Assembly: GCA_029582165.1 (NCBI GenBank)
Contig: CM055886.1
Coordinates: 24,428,669 to 24,492,668 of the forward strand
Origin: Portulaca oleracea
Taxonomy: Eukaryota; Streptophyta; Magnoliopsida; Caryophyllales; Portulacaceae
DNA: 64,000 bases
Reading direction: 5' to 3'
Position numbers and translations under genes: made by a program. Below are positions 44,353 to 55,011 of this stretch, one piece after another (positions within the stretch are counted from its first letter, which is position 1; each line of letters opens with the position of its first letter). The notes beneath the pieces are model-generated. The model did not search any database and was not told where the DNA came from. It was given only the letters and a program-made list of their open reading frames with translations.

Positions 44353-46550
44353 TTTTTTTTTTGGTAGCGTAGACAAAATACAGAAATAAAAACGTTATCA
44401 AGGAAGGGTTCATCTCTTAGCCTTCTTGGCTAGAGAATGTGCTTCCTTGATGCTAGTTTTCTTGTTAAGGATAAAATAAACATTTAAATTAAAAAGAAAT
44501 TGCTGATAAAGGATATCCTGGTCTTCACGAAACGACTTCGATCTTTTGGCACCCTCATCCTCCGTTTTGAGTCGACGCTTTGGTTGGACTTCAGTGGCCT
44601 GGAAAAGACTTCTCTCTGGCATCTTCCGCTTCCTCCCTATTATTTGAAACCATTGGAAGTTGATGTCCCACCCTTGGAGACCCGTGGGCACCTCCTATAT
44701 GCATTGTTGCCCCTTCGAGAAGCAAGAAACTGTAAGTGGTTGTCACTTTGATGACGTTGTTGACATGTTCCTCCCGACAGACCTTGTGTACCCGAAGAAG
44801 AATCCACCTCTTGATTGCTTATGTGTTCCATTTCTCCCTCAGCTGTTGACTCCATAGAGATTGACGAGGCATTACTTTGATCGTCCACTACCATATCCTC
44901 CACTTCTTGGTGCGTTTGAGGTTTAAATCTCACTATTAGAAAACTCATACTCCTTGGGTGATAAAAACTCATAGGCTCCCTTCATAGAATCGTTTGATAG
45001 GTGTCTCTAGAGATAGACAAAAAATCCCCCATGTTGGTTTTCTTCACGAATTTTAGAAATTGATTAGTATCAGCGTTGTCCCCTATCATCGGACTGATTG
45101 TCGGAGATTGTGTGGGACTTTGGTCGGTCCCATCCTCCACGCTTGGAATTGATATTGAAGTGGAAGAAAGTGATTGGGTACTCAAAGACTCTCTCCCCAA
45201 TCCTTTCTCCTGAACATTGGAGTAGTCCTCTCCTACTCCTATTTCCTTGGCTATCTTCTTTCTCTTAGGTTGGAGCTTTGGCAGCTCTGTGCCCAACCCT
45301 TGCACCATGTTGGAGCACACTTGTGCTCCACTCCCAGAACTCATTTCTCTTTTCTTACTACACTTGGGGGCTGTCTTCCTCTCCTCTATCTTAATTTCAG
45401 TTTGAGTTAGCTCATTTCTGACCTCCGAATTGGATGGACTAAGCTCGAGTGCTCTCGCAAACACTTCGCTAGCCTCCTCCAATTGTCCCATCTTAGCTAA
45501 AGCTACACCACTTCTATAGAGAGCTTTGGCATTGTGGGGGTCAAATTTTAGCACATACCTACAATGTTCAATGGTTTTCCTGAAAATCTCCCAATTTTAA
45601 TTCACAAGCTGCATAATTGAGGTTAATCAAAACGGCCAAATTCCACAAAAGCAAGGAATCCTCTTCACTCATAGGAAGACTTGCACACACAAACTGCAGG
45701 GCTTTTACATACAACTTGGCAGCGGAATCAAATTTACTATCTCGAAACAATTTGTTCCCATCCTCTTTTAGTATTTTTGCTTTGAGGATGGCCTCACGAG
45801 GGTGATCCATTTGAGCCAAAAGACTAATGACATCGTCATCAAAGTCCTCATCCATAGATTCAAGCATAATTGACCAAGGAGTCATCTCATCCATGTCTAA
45901 AACCCAAACAAATCCCAAACATCCAAGGTAAAACCCTACAAATAGACAATGACCAAGGACCTAGACTACAACAACTAGACACTCCAAATGAACCAACCAC
46001 TACACACCACAAACACTTAACAAACAATTCCCACCACTTACTAGAGCACCAACCACTCTATATCCAAATTAGAAGGAGGTACTGAAATTAAGCCTCCCCA
46101 GTACACCAACCAAACAAAATAGATTGACTGAAAAGCAGACTTACTGAAATTAACCCAACTAGATGCCCAAATTGAGAAGCAAGCTCGCGCCACCAGAATG
46201 TGAGATCTTCGCCCACCGCTGAATAAGCGCGAGTCGGTCACCCGAACGCCGGACTTGGCTCCTTGATCGATGGTGATGGCTGTTGTCAGCAGCTACAATC
46301 CGAGACTCCAATCCCAAAGGCTAGAAACGCTGAGAGACAGAACAAGCAAACAACTAGCTAAAACCTAAAACTGAAGGTGACAATGGAGAGATCGGGTGGC
46401 GGTGGTGCCGACAACAACCTTTAGCTGGTCGTCGCCGGCACCGCCAGTGGCTAATTAAGAGTCAACTCTATGGTGGTTGGCAGTTTTAGAGAGAGAGGAA
46501 GAGGAATCCCAACTATCAAACTTTATTTTTGAAAAAATGAAACATGCATG
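44353..46550 (-). mobile_element. Retroposed transcript containing a TPR gene copy
   Basis: On the minus strand the insert runs from 46550 to an A-tail (T run 44353-44362 on the plus strand). The 8-bp duplication TTTCCAAC flanks it (44345-44352; 46551-46558). A-tail plus TSD indicate LINE-mediated target-primed insertion. A leader of ~600 bases precedes a TPR coding region without introns. The last part (44972-44410) has open stretches in shifted frames ending ..EAHSLAKKAKR before the tail. It could be a processed copy of a host mRNA or a chimeric LINE-like element; no endonuclease or reverse transcriptase is present. Confidence 0.75.
44982..45918 (-). pseudogene. TPR co-chaperone-like retropseudogene
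   Basis: 45918-45568 encodes an acidic start (MDEMTPWSIMLESMDED), then a TPR segment 'AKILKEDGNKLFRDSKFDSA', then 'LLLWNLAVLINLNYAACEL'. The next TPR ('FDPHNAKALYRSGVALAKMG') lies in another frame (45554-44982). The two join if one A is removed from the run at 45574-45577, so a single-base insertion breaks the gene. This TPR layout resembles the Hsp90-binding TPR domains of large plant FKBPs and related co-chaperones, but no FKBP domain is present. A Ser-rich, low-complexity tail follows, ending ..SRDTYQTIL. The lack of introns fits retroposition. The exact parent is unknown. Confidence 0.7.
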
Positions 46551-46921
46551 TTTCCAACTGCTCTAAAGAACATACCCTAAAGAATATGCAAGGACATTAA
46601 TGAATGCTATTCTGTCATAAATACTTGTTACTAAGGTCGTATTCTTTTTGAGTGTAGGTAAGATACGGTAAGGTAAACTAAGAATAAATCGGGTAAAGTA
46701 AGGAAAAGTATGTAAAATAGTGGACGTAGGTCAATGTCACATCACTTTTTTTTATTTTTAAATAAATTTTATAAGTTGAATAAGAATTTTAAATATAAAT
46801 TATCTAAAAAAGTCATGTTCTTTTGAATTTATGGAATGACCAAATAAAATTTTACTAACTTACAAAAAAACAAGACCTGATTAAATTTATGGAATGATAA
46901 ACATGTTGATTACAACTTTAT

Positions 46922-47210
46922 TAGCGCTGGCAAAAATTCGGGTCCGGGTAAATCCGGGTCGGACAAATTCGGACAATGTCAAAATTCGGACGAGAAATTC
47001 ATGTCCGGACCCAGTTTTATTTCGGGTCAAACCGGGTTGGACAATTCGGACGAAGCTAAAATCGGGTTCGGACAATAGAAAAAAGAGAAATTTTATGTTC
47101 GAATATTCGGTCAATATAAAAATTCAGACGAAAAATCTATGTCCAGACTCGGTTTTTTTCGGGTCGGACAATTCAGGTAATCCGGGTCGAATAAAATTTT
47201 GCCAACTCTA
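46922..47210. mobile_element. hAT MITE (289 bp) with TSD AACTTTAT
   Basis: The ends are TAGCGCTGGCAAAA and TTTTGCCAACTCTA. The 8-bp duplication AACTTTAT is at 46914-46921 and 47211-47218. The interior is full of 'gggtcggac'/'attcggac' motifs, as in the hAT elements at 12896-14554. No ORF of its own. Confidence 0.9.
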
Positions 47211-48104
47211 AACTTTATGAAATTGACAATTTAAGAAATGAGAATCGTTGAACTTTTTTTTTCCCTTTCGAAAAAATGTCTTTCTAAACATAGTTTCACA
47301 GGACCTTGTTTTTGGCTTTATGTTGGTGAATATCAATTGGCCACCTGATTAGATGTTCGCAAGATGCATACTTTTAGTGTCATTAACTAAATCGATACTC
47401 CCTCGTTTAGGGATGACAATGGGTTATAGATACGACTCAAATTTTTGTCGGGCTGACCCATTAAAATGGATTTGGGTCTAAAAATTCTGAATTTAATTGG
47501 TTTGGGTCGGGTCGGGTCGGGTCGGGTTTGGGTCCAAAATTTTTTTGATGAGACCGGGTCTGAGCATAAACTTACAGATCCATTAAAATTTAAATATACA
47601 TATTTTCTTTTAAAGAAAATGAGGATAAGAGATATTGTGATTTGTGATAGAATAATCATGAACTTTGTATTTCTTTTTTGCATTTTAAGTTGTGTACTTG
47701 TATTCTTAGAGATTTTTATAAGGCTATCAGCATTGGTATTCAAAAATACCAAGAACTGAGGAGAGAGAAAGGGCAAAATAAAAAAAAAAAGAGGCATACC
47801 CAAGTATGCTGCAGTCCAGAATCAATTTCGGGAAAGTATGTTTATTCATACTTCAAAAGCAAATTTATGGTCGCCACGTCAGCTTTCCGGTGTGTAGCAA
47901 GCTGAAGAAAATCGTCCCTTAATACGTACTTATTAGTGTAAATAATCAAAGTTAACGATAAATCTCGATTAATTAAAGCGCGTGTTCCATTTTTTTTCTA
48001 ACCCAGCGTATGTTTTGCAGGACTTAAACAGTGCAACGATCATTAGCGTTTTAGTTTAATTTTCTTTCTTTGAGAAATCGCTACCGTTAATTTTTAGGGG
48101 TTTT
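47211..48104. other. Gene-free stretch with an hAT end fragment
   Basis: About 47410-47545 has a start 'tagggatgacaatgggtt' and tandem 'gggtcgggtc' motifs like an hAT subterminal region, but no matching right end was found. The rest has no recognisable feature. Confidence 0.5.
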
Positions 48105-49169
48105 GGCTGGGAAAAATCTGTACTGATGGCCTTGTGATCGAGAAAAATCCAAAGTGACTTTTTGCCTGATGGAAGTCTATATTTATTCATTATTTTCTCG
48201 TAGCATCCCATATTGAAATTTCGGCACCGGAATGCTGATGTGGCAACCGGAGCACGTGCCCTTTTAATTAAAAGCTTGCCAGGTCATTTTTTAAAAATTA
48301 TATATATGGATTGGAAAAATCTGTACTGAGGGCCTTGTGATCGAGAAAAATCCAAAGTGAGTTTTTGGCTGATGGCAGTCTATACTTATTCATTATTTTC
48401 TTGTAGCATCCCAGATTGAAATTTCGGCACCGGAATGCTGATGTGGCAACCAGGGCACTTTCCTCTTCAGTGGGGTTCGATTCCAGCAAGTTAGTCACTA
48501 CGAAGAAGCCTTTCGGAGTAGACAAAATCATCTCCATCCTCGAGAAATCGTACCCCATTGAACCCGACCTTAACCGGGTCGCCCACCTTCTCCGACCCGA
48601 ACTTGTGACGACGGTGTTTGACCATCGACCCACCCCTCAATCGGGTTTCCGATTCCTCATCTGGGCAATGAAAAGGAGGCGCTTGGAAACTTAGAAGCTG
48701 AAAGATTTCATTGCCGACATGCTTGTGAAAGGATTGGTTTACGATTGCGTGGTTTGTGTAAAAGTGGGGAGATAATGTACGATCAGACTCATCATAAAAA
48801 TTAGGGTTTTTGGCTGGGAAAAATCTGTACTGAGGGCCTTGTGATCTAGAAAAATCCAAAGTGACTTTTTGGCTGATGGCAGTCTATACTTATTCATTAT
48901 TTTCTCGTAGCATCCCAGATTGAAATTCTGGCACCGGAATGCTGATGTGGCAACCGGAGCACGTGCCGTTTTAATTAAAAGCATGCCAGGTCAATTTTTA
49001 AAAATTCTACATATGAATGGGAAAAATCCATACTGAGGGCCTTGTGATCGAGAAAAATCCAAAGTGACTTTTTGGCTGATGGCAGTCTATACTTATTCAT
49101 TATTTTCTCGTAGCATCCCAGATTGAAATTCCAGCATCGGAATGCTGATGTGGCAACCGAAGCACGTTG
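48105..49169. repeat. Four copies of a ~150-195-bp repeat surrounding PPR fragments
   Basis: The units begin 'ggctgggaaaaatctgtact' and contain 'gcaccggaatgctgatgtgg'. Copies lie at 48105-48299, 48312-48456, 48811-49007 and 49015-49169, all in the same direction. Copies 1 and 3 continue to 'gccaggtcattttttaaaaa'; copies 2 and 4 stop earlier and pass directly into PPR-gene sequence. The unit reads 'MLLIKTARAPVATSAFRC'-like on the minus strand but has no family I know. Confidence 0.8.
48457..48810 (+). pseudogene. PPR gene fragment, N-terminal side
   Basis: The plus-strand frame gives 'VDKIISILEKSYPIEPDLNRV', then 'LLRPELVTTVFDHRPTPQSG' and 'FRFLIWAMKRR'. This is the typical N-terminal region of a plant P-class pentatricopeptide repeat protein, where an 'LR...LVxxVL...RFFxWA' segment precedes the repeats. 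A stop (tag at 48691) follows, with PPR-like sequence continuing in degraded form. It is bounded on both sides by the repeat units. PPR proteins bind organellar RNA; this piece cannot. Confidence 0.65.
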
Positions 49170-49448
49170 ATCCAAAAAGAACTTCAACAGCATGAATCTT
49201 TCATCTACTTTACCCACCTTGAACAACCCAGAAAGCAAAGTATTGAAAGTTATCTCATCAGGATGACACCCGTTCCTTTTCATGTCATTTAACAACTTTT
49301 CAACATCACGAGGCCTCTTAGCATGGCACAACCCCAACATCACAACTGTATAAGTTATATTATTCGGAGATATCCCTCTCTCAGTCATTTCATCGAACAG
49401 TTGGAGTGCATCATGGCCAGGCAACATGGGTCGTGTTGAGGTCAACAC
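49170..49448 (-). pseudogene. PPR gene fragment, repeat region
   Basis: The minus strand encodes about two and a half 35-residue PPR motifs: 'ALQLFDEMTERGISPNNITY', 'VEKLLNDMKRNGCHPDEITF' and 'NTLLSGLFKVGKVDE'. It runs without a break into repeat copy 4. It is in the opposite orientation to the fragment at 48457-48810. Both may derive from one PPR gene by rearrangement, but this cannot be settled here. Confidence 0.75.
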
Positions 49449-49747
49449 GGACCGTGTTGATGCCAGAAGACTTTTTTCGATGTATTGGGCCTAAGTTTGG
49501 GCCTTTGGAGTGGGTTGTTCTCTTGTTTGTGATCCACTTGGACTCCAACGCTTGATTTGAGCTTGATTTCTTCAATTCTACTCCAATTTCTTGCAAAACT
49601 ACACCAAACTCCAACCAAACATAAAATAGAGAATTTGAGTATAAAAATAATACAATCTTATCAAAAATCACCCAAATTAACTCCAAATCATCCAAGATCA
49701 CATGTATATAAATCACACTCATCAAGTATAGAGAGAGAAAAGTGTTG

Positions 49748-49790
<43 letters not shown>

Positions 49791-49872
49791 GGTAAAGAGA
49801 TAGAGAGAGAATGGATATAAAGTTAATGTATGAGTGTAATACCTTGTCATTGTATTACATATAATATTAAGG
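49449..49872. other. Gene-free stretch with GA microsatellite
   Basis: A (GA)n run lies at 49751-49787. A short self-complementary piece 'gtgttgaggtcaacac' is at about 49434-49450. Otherwise nothing recognised. Confidence 0.5.
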
Positions 49873-50165
49873 GTTTTGGATGCTAATATACTGAACTTTT
49901 GGGGCATTGGACAATAATACACTGAACTTTGACCTTAGACAATAATACATTGTACTTTAAGGGGTGTTGGACAAAAATTGCACCCGGAACAATTCCGGCG
50001 GTGGCTGACTCGGTGGTAATCCTACGTGGACGGCCTGCCACGTAGGATCTCCACTGAGTCTGCCACTGTCAAAATCTTTCTGGGTGCATTATTGTCTAAC
50101 ACCCCTTAAAGTACAGTGTATTATTGTCCGATACCCCAAAAGTTCAGTATATAATCGTCCAAAAC
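49873..50165. mobile_element. Foldback MITE (293 bp)
   Basis: The arms of ~110 bp are almost perfect inverted repeats: 'gttttggatgctaatatact' at the left end and 'agtatataatcgtccaaaac' at the right, and likewise 'ctttaaggggtgttggacaa' against 'ttgtctaacaccccttaaag'. The short GC-rich centre is itself palindromic ('cctacgtgg..ccacgtagg'). No clear TSD. Part of the same family is at 13272-13360. Confidence 0.8.
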
Positions 50166-50304
50166 ATTCTTATACCTTCACCCTCCTTTATTCTTATGAA
50201 CTCCTACCTTCCATTCTAACTCCCTTCCCAAGCAGACCGTTAACGATATCCAATTGGTTTCCATACCAAACACCCTTCTCCAACAATCTTAATAACTATT
50301 TAGA

Positions 50305-52165
50305 ATGGATTCACTTCGTGTTATAACTAGCAATTTCCAAAAGTTAGAATGGTTTGAAGGAGTCAATTTTCAGCGTTGGTAAAGCAAGATGCATTTCTTG
50401 TTCACTACTCTCAATGTGGTCTATGTGCTCAATAGAGAGATTTCTCCCAAGGCGGTTCAAGCACCTTCAATCGAGAAGGTTCAAGCATCTTCAACCGAGA
50501 AGCCTCCCATAGATTCAATTGAAACATCTTCCAAGGATGGTGATAAGAGCAATGGATAAGGTGGGGAGAAGATACCAATGGAAGATGTCAGGGCTATCCA
50601 GCAAAGACTCAATATGGATAATGATGACTACACATGTCGAGGATGCATTCTCAATAGGATGAGCGACACCCATTTTGATGTATATCCACATGTGGAGCCG
50701 ACCAAGAAACTTTGGAAGATGCTTGAAGCTAAGTATATGACGGAATATGCATCAAGTAAAAATTTTCTTTTTAGTTAATTCATGAAGTTTAAGATAGATG
50801 ATAATAGGAAAATTGTAGATCAATTTCATGAGATTCAATATTTTTTTGAGTAACTTCAAGCAACATAACTTAAACATGGAGTCCATAATTGTATCTTCTA
50901 TCATTGAAAAGTTACCTTCTTCTTGGAATAAGACTAAGAGGGAACTCATGCACCAGAAAGAGGCTATGTCTCTTGAAGGTTTTTGGCTAACCATCTTTGG
51001 ATTGAAGAGGAGTTACACCTACAAGATGGTGCAAAAGAGCAATCTAAGTCCATATGGTGCAAGAGAACAAGGAAAACAAGAAAAAGAAAAAGAGTCACAA
51101 CATAATAGCAAGGGAATTCAAAAGCCCAAGCAAGTTTGTTGGGAATGTGGCAAATCGAGGCACACAAAGAGAGAGTGTTACCAATGGAAAAAGAAACATG
51201 GTCTTTTGAACAAAGATGCATCTAAGGGAAAGGACCAGGAGAAGGAGCTCCAGTCCTTCATTGCCATGATTAAAACCAAATCAACATGCTCTCCATACGT
51301 AATGATTGGTATATAGACTCGGGTGCGTCAAGGCATGTTTTATTTAACGAGAGTTTATTCAAGTCTCTCAAATCGCCGGATGATGGTATGAAACTCTACA
51401 CCGGTAACAACAATCCGATTAAAGTTGAATGTATTGGGCAAGTGGAATTATTTTCACTTCCAGGAAAATTTTGCTTTTGAATGATGTGTATTTTGCTACC
51501 AAGGTTTGTAAGAATCTTGTATCTGGTTATCTTCTTAGCAAGTTTATGATGGAGATAATTTTGTACTTTCTAAAGGAGGGACTTTTGTTGGGAACAGGGA
51601 CGAAGCCAGCATAAAATATCAAGGGGGGCAAAAATACAATCCAGGCAAGCATCGAACCCGAAACCTTAACAACAACCAAGTAAGGTTTTACCAATTTAGC
51701 CAATAAAGAAACATGAATGAGGGCTTCATAGTATTAATTTTAAAAAATTCAGGGGGGGGCCAATGGCCCCTTCTTGCCATGCCCATGCTCCGTCCCTGGT
51801 TGGGAATGGATACGCTTATGGTGAAATGTTTACATTGAATGCTAAAAGTAATAAAGATGACATGATTTCTGCTTATATGCATGTGTCTGGTTTAAGTAAT
51901 TCCTATATTGAATGATGACATAGAAAAGTGTAAGACATGCATGTTAAGCAAGATCACCAAAAGTTTATTCTCAAATGTACAAGAAACTTCTAAATTGCTT
52001 GATTTAATTTATAGTCATTTAGGTGATTTCATAGTACACCTTCTATTGGTGGTAAGAAGTATTATACTATTATGTGACTTTCATTGATGATTATTCTAGA
52101 TTTTGTCAAATTTATTTTTTGAGTTCTAAAGATGAAACACTTGAAAAGTTTAAAGTTAACTAGAA
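50305..52165 (+). pseudogene. Ty1/copia gag-protease-integrase remnant
   Basis: It starts with a UBN2-type gag ('FQKLEWFEGVNFQRW' then a stop), broken by several stops and shifts. The knuckle 'CWECGKSRHTKRECY' lies near 51140-51185, the protease motif 'WYIDSGASRHV' near 51307-51340, and integrase sequence near 52075-52150 ('TFIDDYSRFCQIYFLSSKDE'), where DDYSRF is a copia integrase signature. The remnant ends within integrase at about 52165; no reverse transcriptase and no LTRs are visible. An hAT MITE (51595-51798) interrupts it after the protease. Non-functional. Confidence 0.88.
51595..51798. mobile_element. hAT MITE (204 bp) with TSD GTTGGGAA inside the copia remnant
   Basis: The ends CAGGGACGAAGCCAGCAT and 'atgctccgtccctg' are inverted repeats. 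The 8-bp duplication GTTGGGAA is at 51587-51594 and 51799-51806. It contains a G run and no gene. Confidence 0.92.
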
Positions 52166-52462
52166 ATGAATAATAATGTGAGACCTTGATTAAAGTTTTA
52201 AGATTGGAAAATGAAATAGCTCCCATTATTTTTCATATTTTAGTGTTGTTATTGAATTTTCATAAACATTATTTTCCATTTATAAATCAATAATTAATCT
52301 CTTTATTATGACAAAAAAAGTAATGCAATTATCTTTTGATTGATGTTATGATCATTTGACATATTATTAAATTTTAGAATTAATAATTATTTTTTAATTT
52401 GTGAATATTAATTATCTACTACTAAATGTTAATGTTTTGTAATTTCTTCAACATTTTCTATT
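52166..52462. other. AT-rich stretch without a gene
   Basis: Nothing recognised. Confidence 0.4.
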
Positions 52463-52827
52463 GGGGAATTCTATTTGGTAGGCTTCTGCCTTATTCCAAA
52501 TTGTCAACCACTTTTGAAGTTATTCCAAGTAGTAGACTTATTTTGAAAATTATTCTAAATGGTAGGCATATTTTGAAAACTTTAAAAATTATTTCAAGTT
52601 TTCAAGCACTTTAAAAACTATTCCTAGCTGCCAAACACTTTAAATATTATTTCAAGTGAGTCAATTGTAAGATTAATAGAGAGAGCTAAATAAAATTGAG
52701 AGAGGAGGAAAGTTTTGCGAGTAATATTTTAACAATTTTCAAAATAAGTTTATCATTTGGAATAGTTTAAAAAGTGGTTGACAACTTGGAATAGGCAAAA
52801 GTTGAAGTCTATCAAATGAAATTTCCC
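52463..52827. mobile_element. Mutator-type MITE (365 bp) with TSD TTTTCTATT
   Basis: The inverted arms are about 95 bp, for example 'ttccaaattgtcaaccactt' on the left and 'aagtggttgacaacttggaa' on the right. A perfect 9-bp duplication TTTTCTATT is at 52454-52462 and 52828-52836. The 9-bp TSD points to Mutator-like mobilisation. Confidence 0.88.
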
Positions 52828-52836
52828 TTTTCTATT

Positions 52837-53568
52837 TTAATTATTTTATAAAAAAATTTCATATTTATTTAATAAAAAAAGTTTCCAACAACATATGTTT
52901 ATAATGTACACAAATAGTTTCAGTTATCTTAATAATTTATTATGATATTTAAGATTAAGTATTTTTTGAGATGCTATTGAGAATATTTGAAAAGAATTAT
53001 AGAATTGCTTGCATTTATTCCAAAAAAGTTATTATTATTAATTATTATTACTATTATTATTATTATTATTTTATTCTATGTGTTTATGGCAAAATTATAA
53101 GACAATTTTTTGATTTTATTTTCCTATTCATAATAATATTTAATTCACTAAATTAGAAAATAAATTATTTAATTAATATTTTCTAATATATCCGTTATAT
53201 GTGTGTGTGAAAAATGTATATTTCAATTTAATAAGTTTAACCCAGTTATTCAATAACAACAATAACAATCTCTCATAAAAATACATTTAAAACACACACA
53301 CACACATATATATATATAGTAATCTTAGTGGGTCCAACTTTTCTATTTTTTTTCCATCTTTTCTATTTTTTAAATTAATATTTTCAATACATGTTCTCCA
53401 ACTTTTATTTCTCCTAGACTTGATATTTCCGATATACTATACGAGGTTTCAATATTATAATCATAGCCTCATAGGCGTATAATATGAACTTTTTAAATTA
53501 AATATATTAGCTACCTACTCGTTTAATTTCTCTGTTTTTTTTTTTGATAATATAATCAATCAATCACA
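52837..53568. other. AT-rich stretch without a gene
   Basis: Contains TTA (about 53028-53070), CA/TA (about 53293-53320) and T-run simple sequence. No supported gene. Confidence 0.45.
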
Positions 53569-53944
53569 TTTTTTTTTGATAAGTTGTGACCAAGAGAGTC
53601 CTTTTATTCAACCAAATAAAGTGCCAACTAGCACATAAAAGAGCAAAAAGCTCACAAAGTTCAACAGAAAGCAAAAGAAGCCAGTACAAGCAGTAAAGGC
53701 ACCACAACCATGGTGCAGCAGCAAGCAATGAAGATAGAAGCCTGAATATGTCAGATGTGCCCAAGCAAATCAACTGAATTTCACTGAAAAATGAAAGGGG
53801 TTTGGTGAAAATGCATAGCTAACTGATCAACTGAATAGTTGTGTGAATCTTTCCATGTTGTGGACCAAAGGCAGACGCTCCATTTGATATTATGTAGTAC
53901 CAGCTCCTTGTTTCTTTCCATTAGATAAAAAAATCACTGCATTT

Positions 53945-54207
53945 CTATGACTCCATATAGACCAATATTACAGCAAACAAAGAAGCAAGCCAAAAGCATG
54001 TTCTCATCTTGTAATGAAATTTGACTTGTACCCAGCATTCAAATAGATCTTTCAATGATTGTTGCTGATGCACCAGTTGTCCCAAGCACTGCATCACATT
54101 AGACCAAATGAACTGTGCAAATGGGAGAAAAATAGAAAATGAACATATGACAATGACTCTCAGGATCTGAATCACACAATGGACATATATTGGATGATGC
54201 TTGAATG
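53945..54207 (-). pseudogene. LINE C-terminal zf-RVT segment
   Basis: The frame 'NICPLCDSDPESHCH' shifts to 'FAQFIWSNVMQCLGQLVHQQ' and '..WVQVKFHYKMRTCFWLAS'. This is the zinc-binding domain that ends plant LINE reverse transcriptases. A frameshift lies near 54135. The 3' UTR follows to the A-tail. Confidence 0.8.
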
Positions 54208-54212
54208 ATCCC

Positions 54213-55006
54213 TGAAGAGGTTCAATCAAATCTGAGGACCTCCACGCAGACAGCAACGACAACCTCCAGCACAAGCATTGATATTTTGTTTGAAAGATCG
54301 ACAAAATTAACTTAGGGAAGTATCTTCTAAACCCTAAATAATATTCCCTCATGCTTTTTCTGAATTGATACAATAACTGTGATTATTCCTATTTCAAATA
54401 TCCGATTAAAAGAGAAAGAAATCATGAAAATCATAATCATATGGAAGCTGGAAGAATAATCCAAGAAAGGCAACAATCCCCTCCCAAGGAAAGAGAACGT
54501 TGCTGCCTCAAAGTTCTCTTGTATATAAGCTGTCGAGTTTTCTCAAGAAAGGTGTGGATTTCCAAGCAAGTAAATCTAAGTAGGAGCTTTGGCTAAGAAA
54601 GTTCTGAGTGTAGGAATATTGAGTGATAATATTCTGAGTTGTAGCCACTTTGTAAGTGGTGAGTTTTTAGTAACCAGTAAGTGTACTGGTGAGGACCTAT
54701 AAGGTCGAGTGTTTGAAGTGAGAAAGGAGTCTCACTTTAAAGTTTGTTCTACTGTCTGTAATCGCCTCTTCTGTGAGGCCTCAAGTGCAGAAGACAACTG
54801 CAAGGTCTTCTATTCCAGTAAGTCAATTGAGGACCTCACGGTTTTCAACTGAGCTGAGTTGTAACCTCATTTGTTTTAAGCACTTTTATTTAATTAATAA
54901 AGAAGTATTTTTTATCTTATAAAAGTGCTATTAACCAAGGTATGTTGATCAAAGTGCAGAATTTCTATACAACCCTATTCACCCCCCCCCCCTCTAGGTT
55001 ATTTCA
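54213..55006 (+). mobile_element. Solo LTR (794 bp) with TSD ATCCC, related to the array LTRs
   Basis: It starts TGAAGAGG and ends TTTCA. ATCCC flanks it at 54208-54212 and 55007-55011. It has a TATA-like 'tatataagctgtcgag' (about 54521), a single 'cctcttctgtgaggcctc' unit where the array LTRs have a minisatellite, 'aataaagaagtatt', and a C run before the end. 'agggaagtatctt..aaataat' near 54313 matches the array LTRs at the same relative place, so it is a diverged member of that superfamily. A solo LTR arises by LTR-LTR recombination. Confidence 0.88.
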
Positions 55007-55011
55007 ATCCC

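Larger units (their letters stand above)
42995..46578. mobile_element. Foldback element split by a retroposon
   Basis: The left end AGGGCTTGTTCTTTAGAGCAATTG is mirrored by the right end '..caactgctctaaagaacataccct'. With the retroposon at 44353-46550 removed, the right arm continues into 44224-44344, matching the left arm over >150 bp. Both arms carry 'tgcaggttggt' minisatellite units. A further mirrored end ('ctaaagaacaggccct', ending at 44124) suggests a second related element inside. Superfamily unknown; no transposase. Confidence 0.65.

Noticed and set aside
44410..44691. Minus-strand ORF ending KKAKR as a separate gene
   Set aside because: It lies between the TPR remnant and the A-tail of the retroposon and overlaps another frame; it is probably part of the retroposed 3' region.
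48416..48694. Plus-strand ORF as an expressed PPR gene
   Set aside because: It starts in the repeat unit, stops after the N-terminal PPR-like segment, and lacks PPR repeats; it is better read as a captured fragment.
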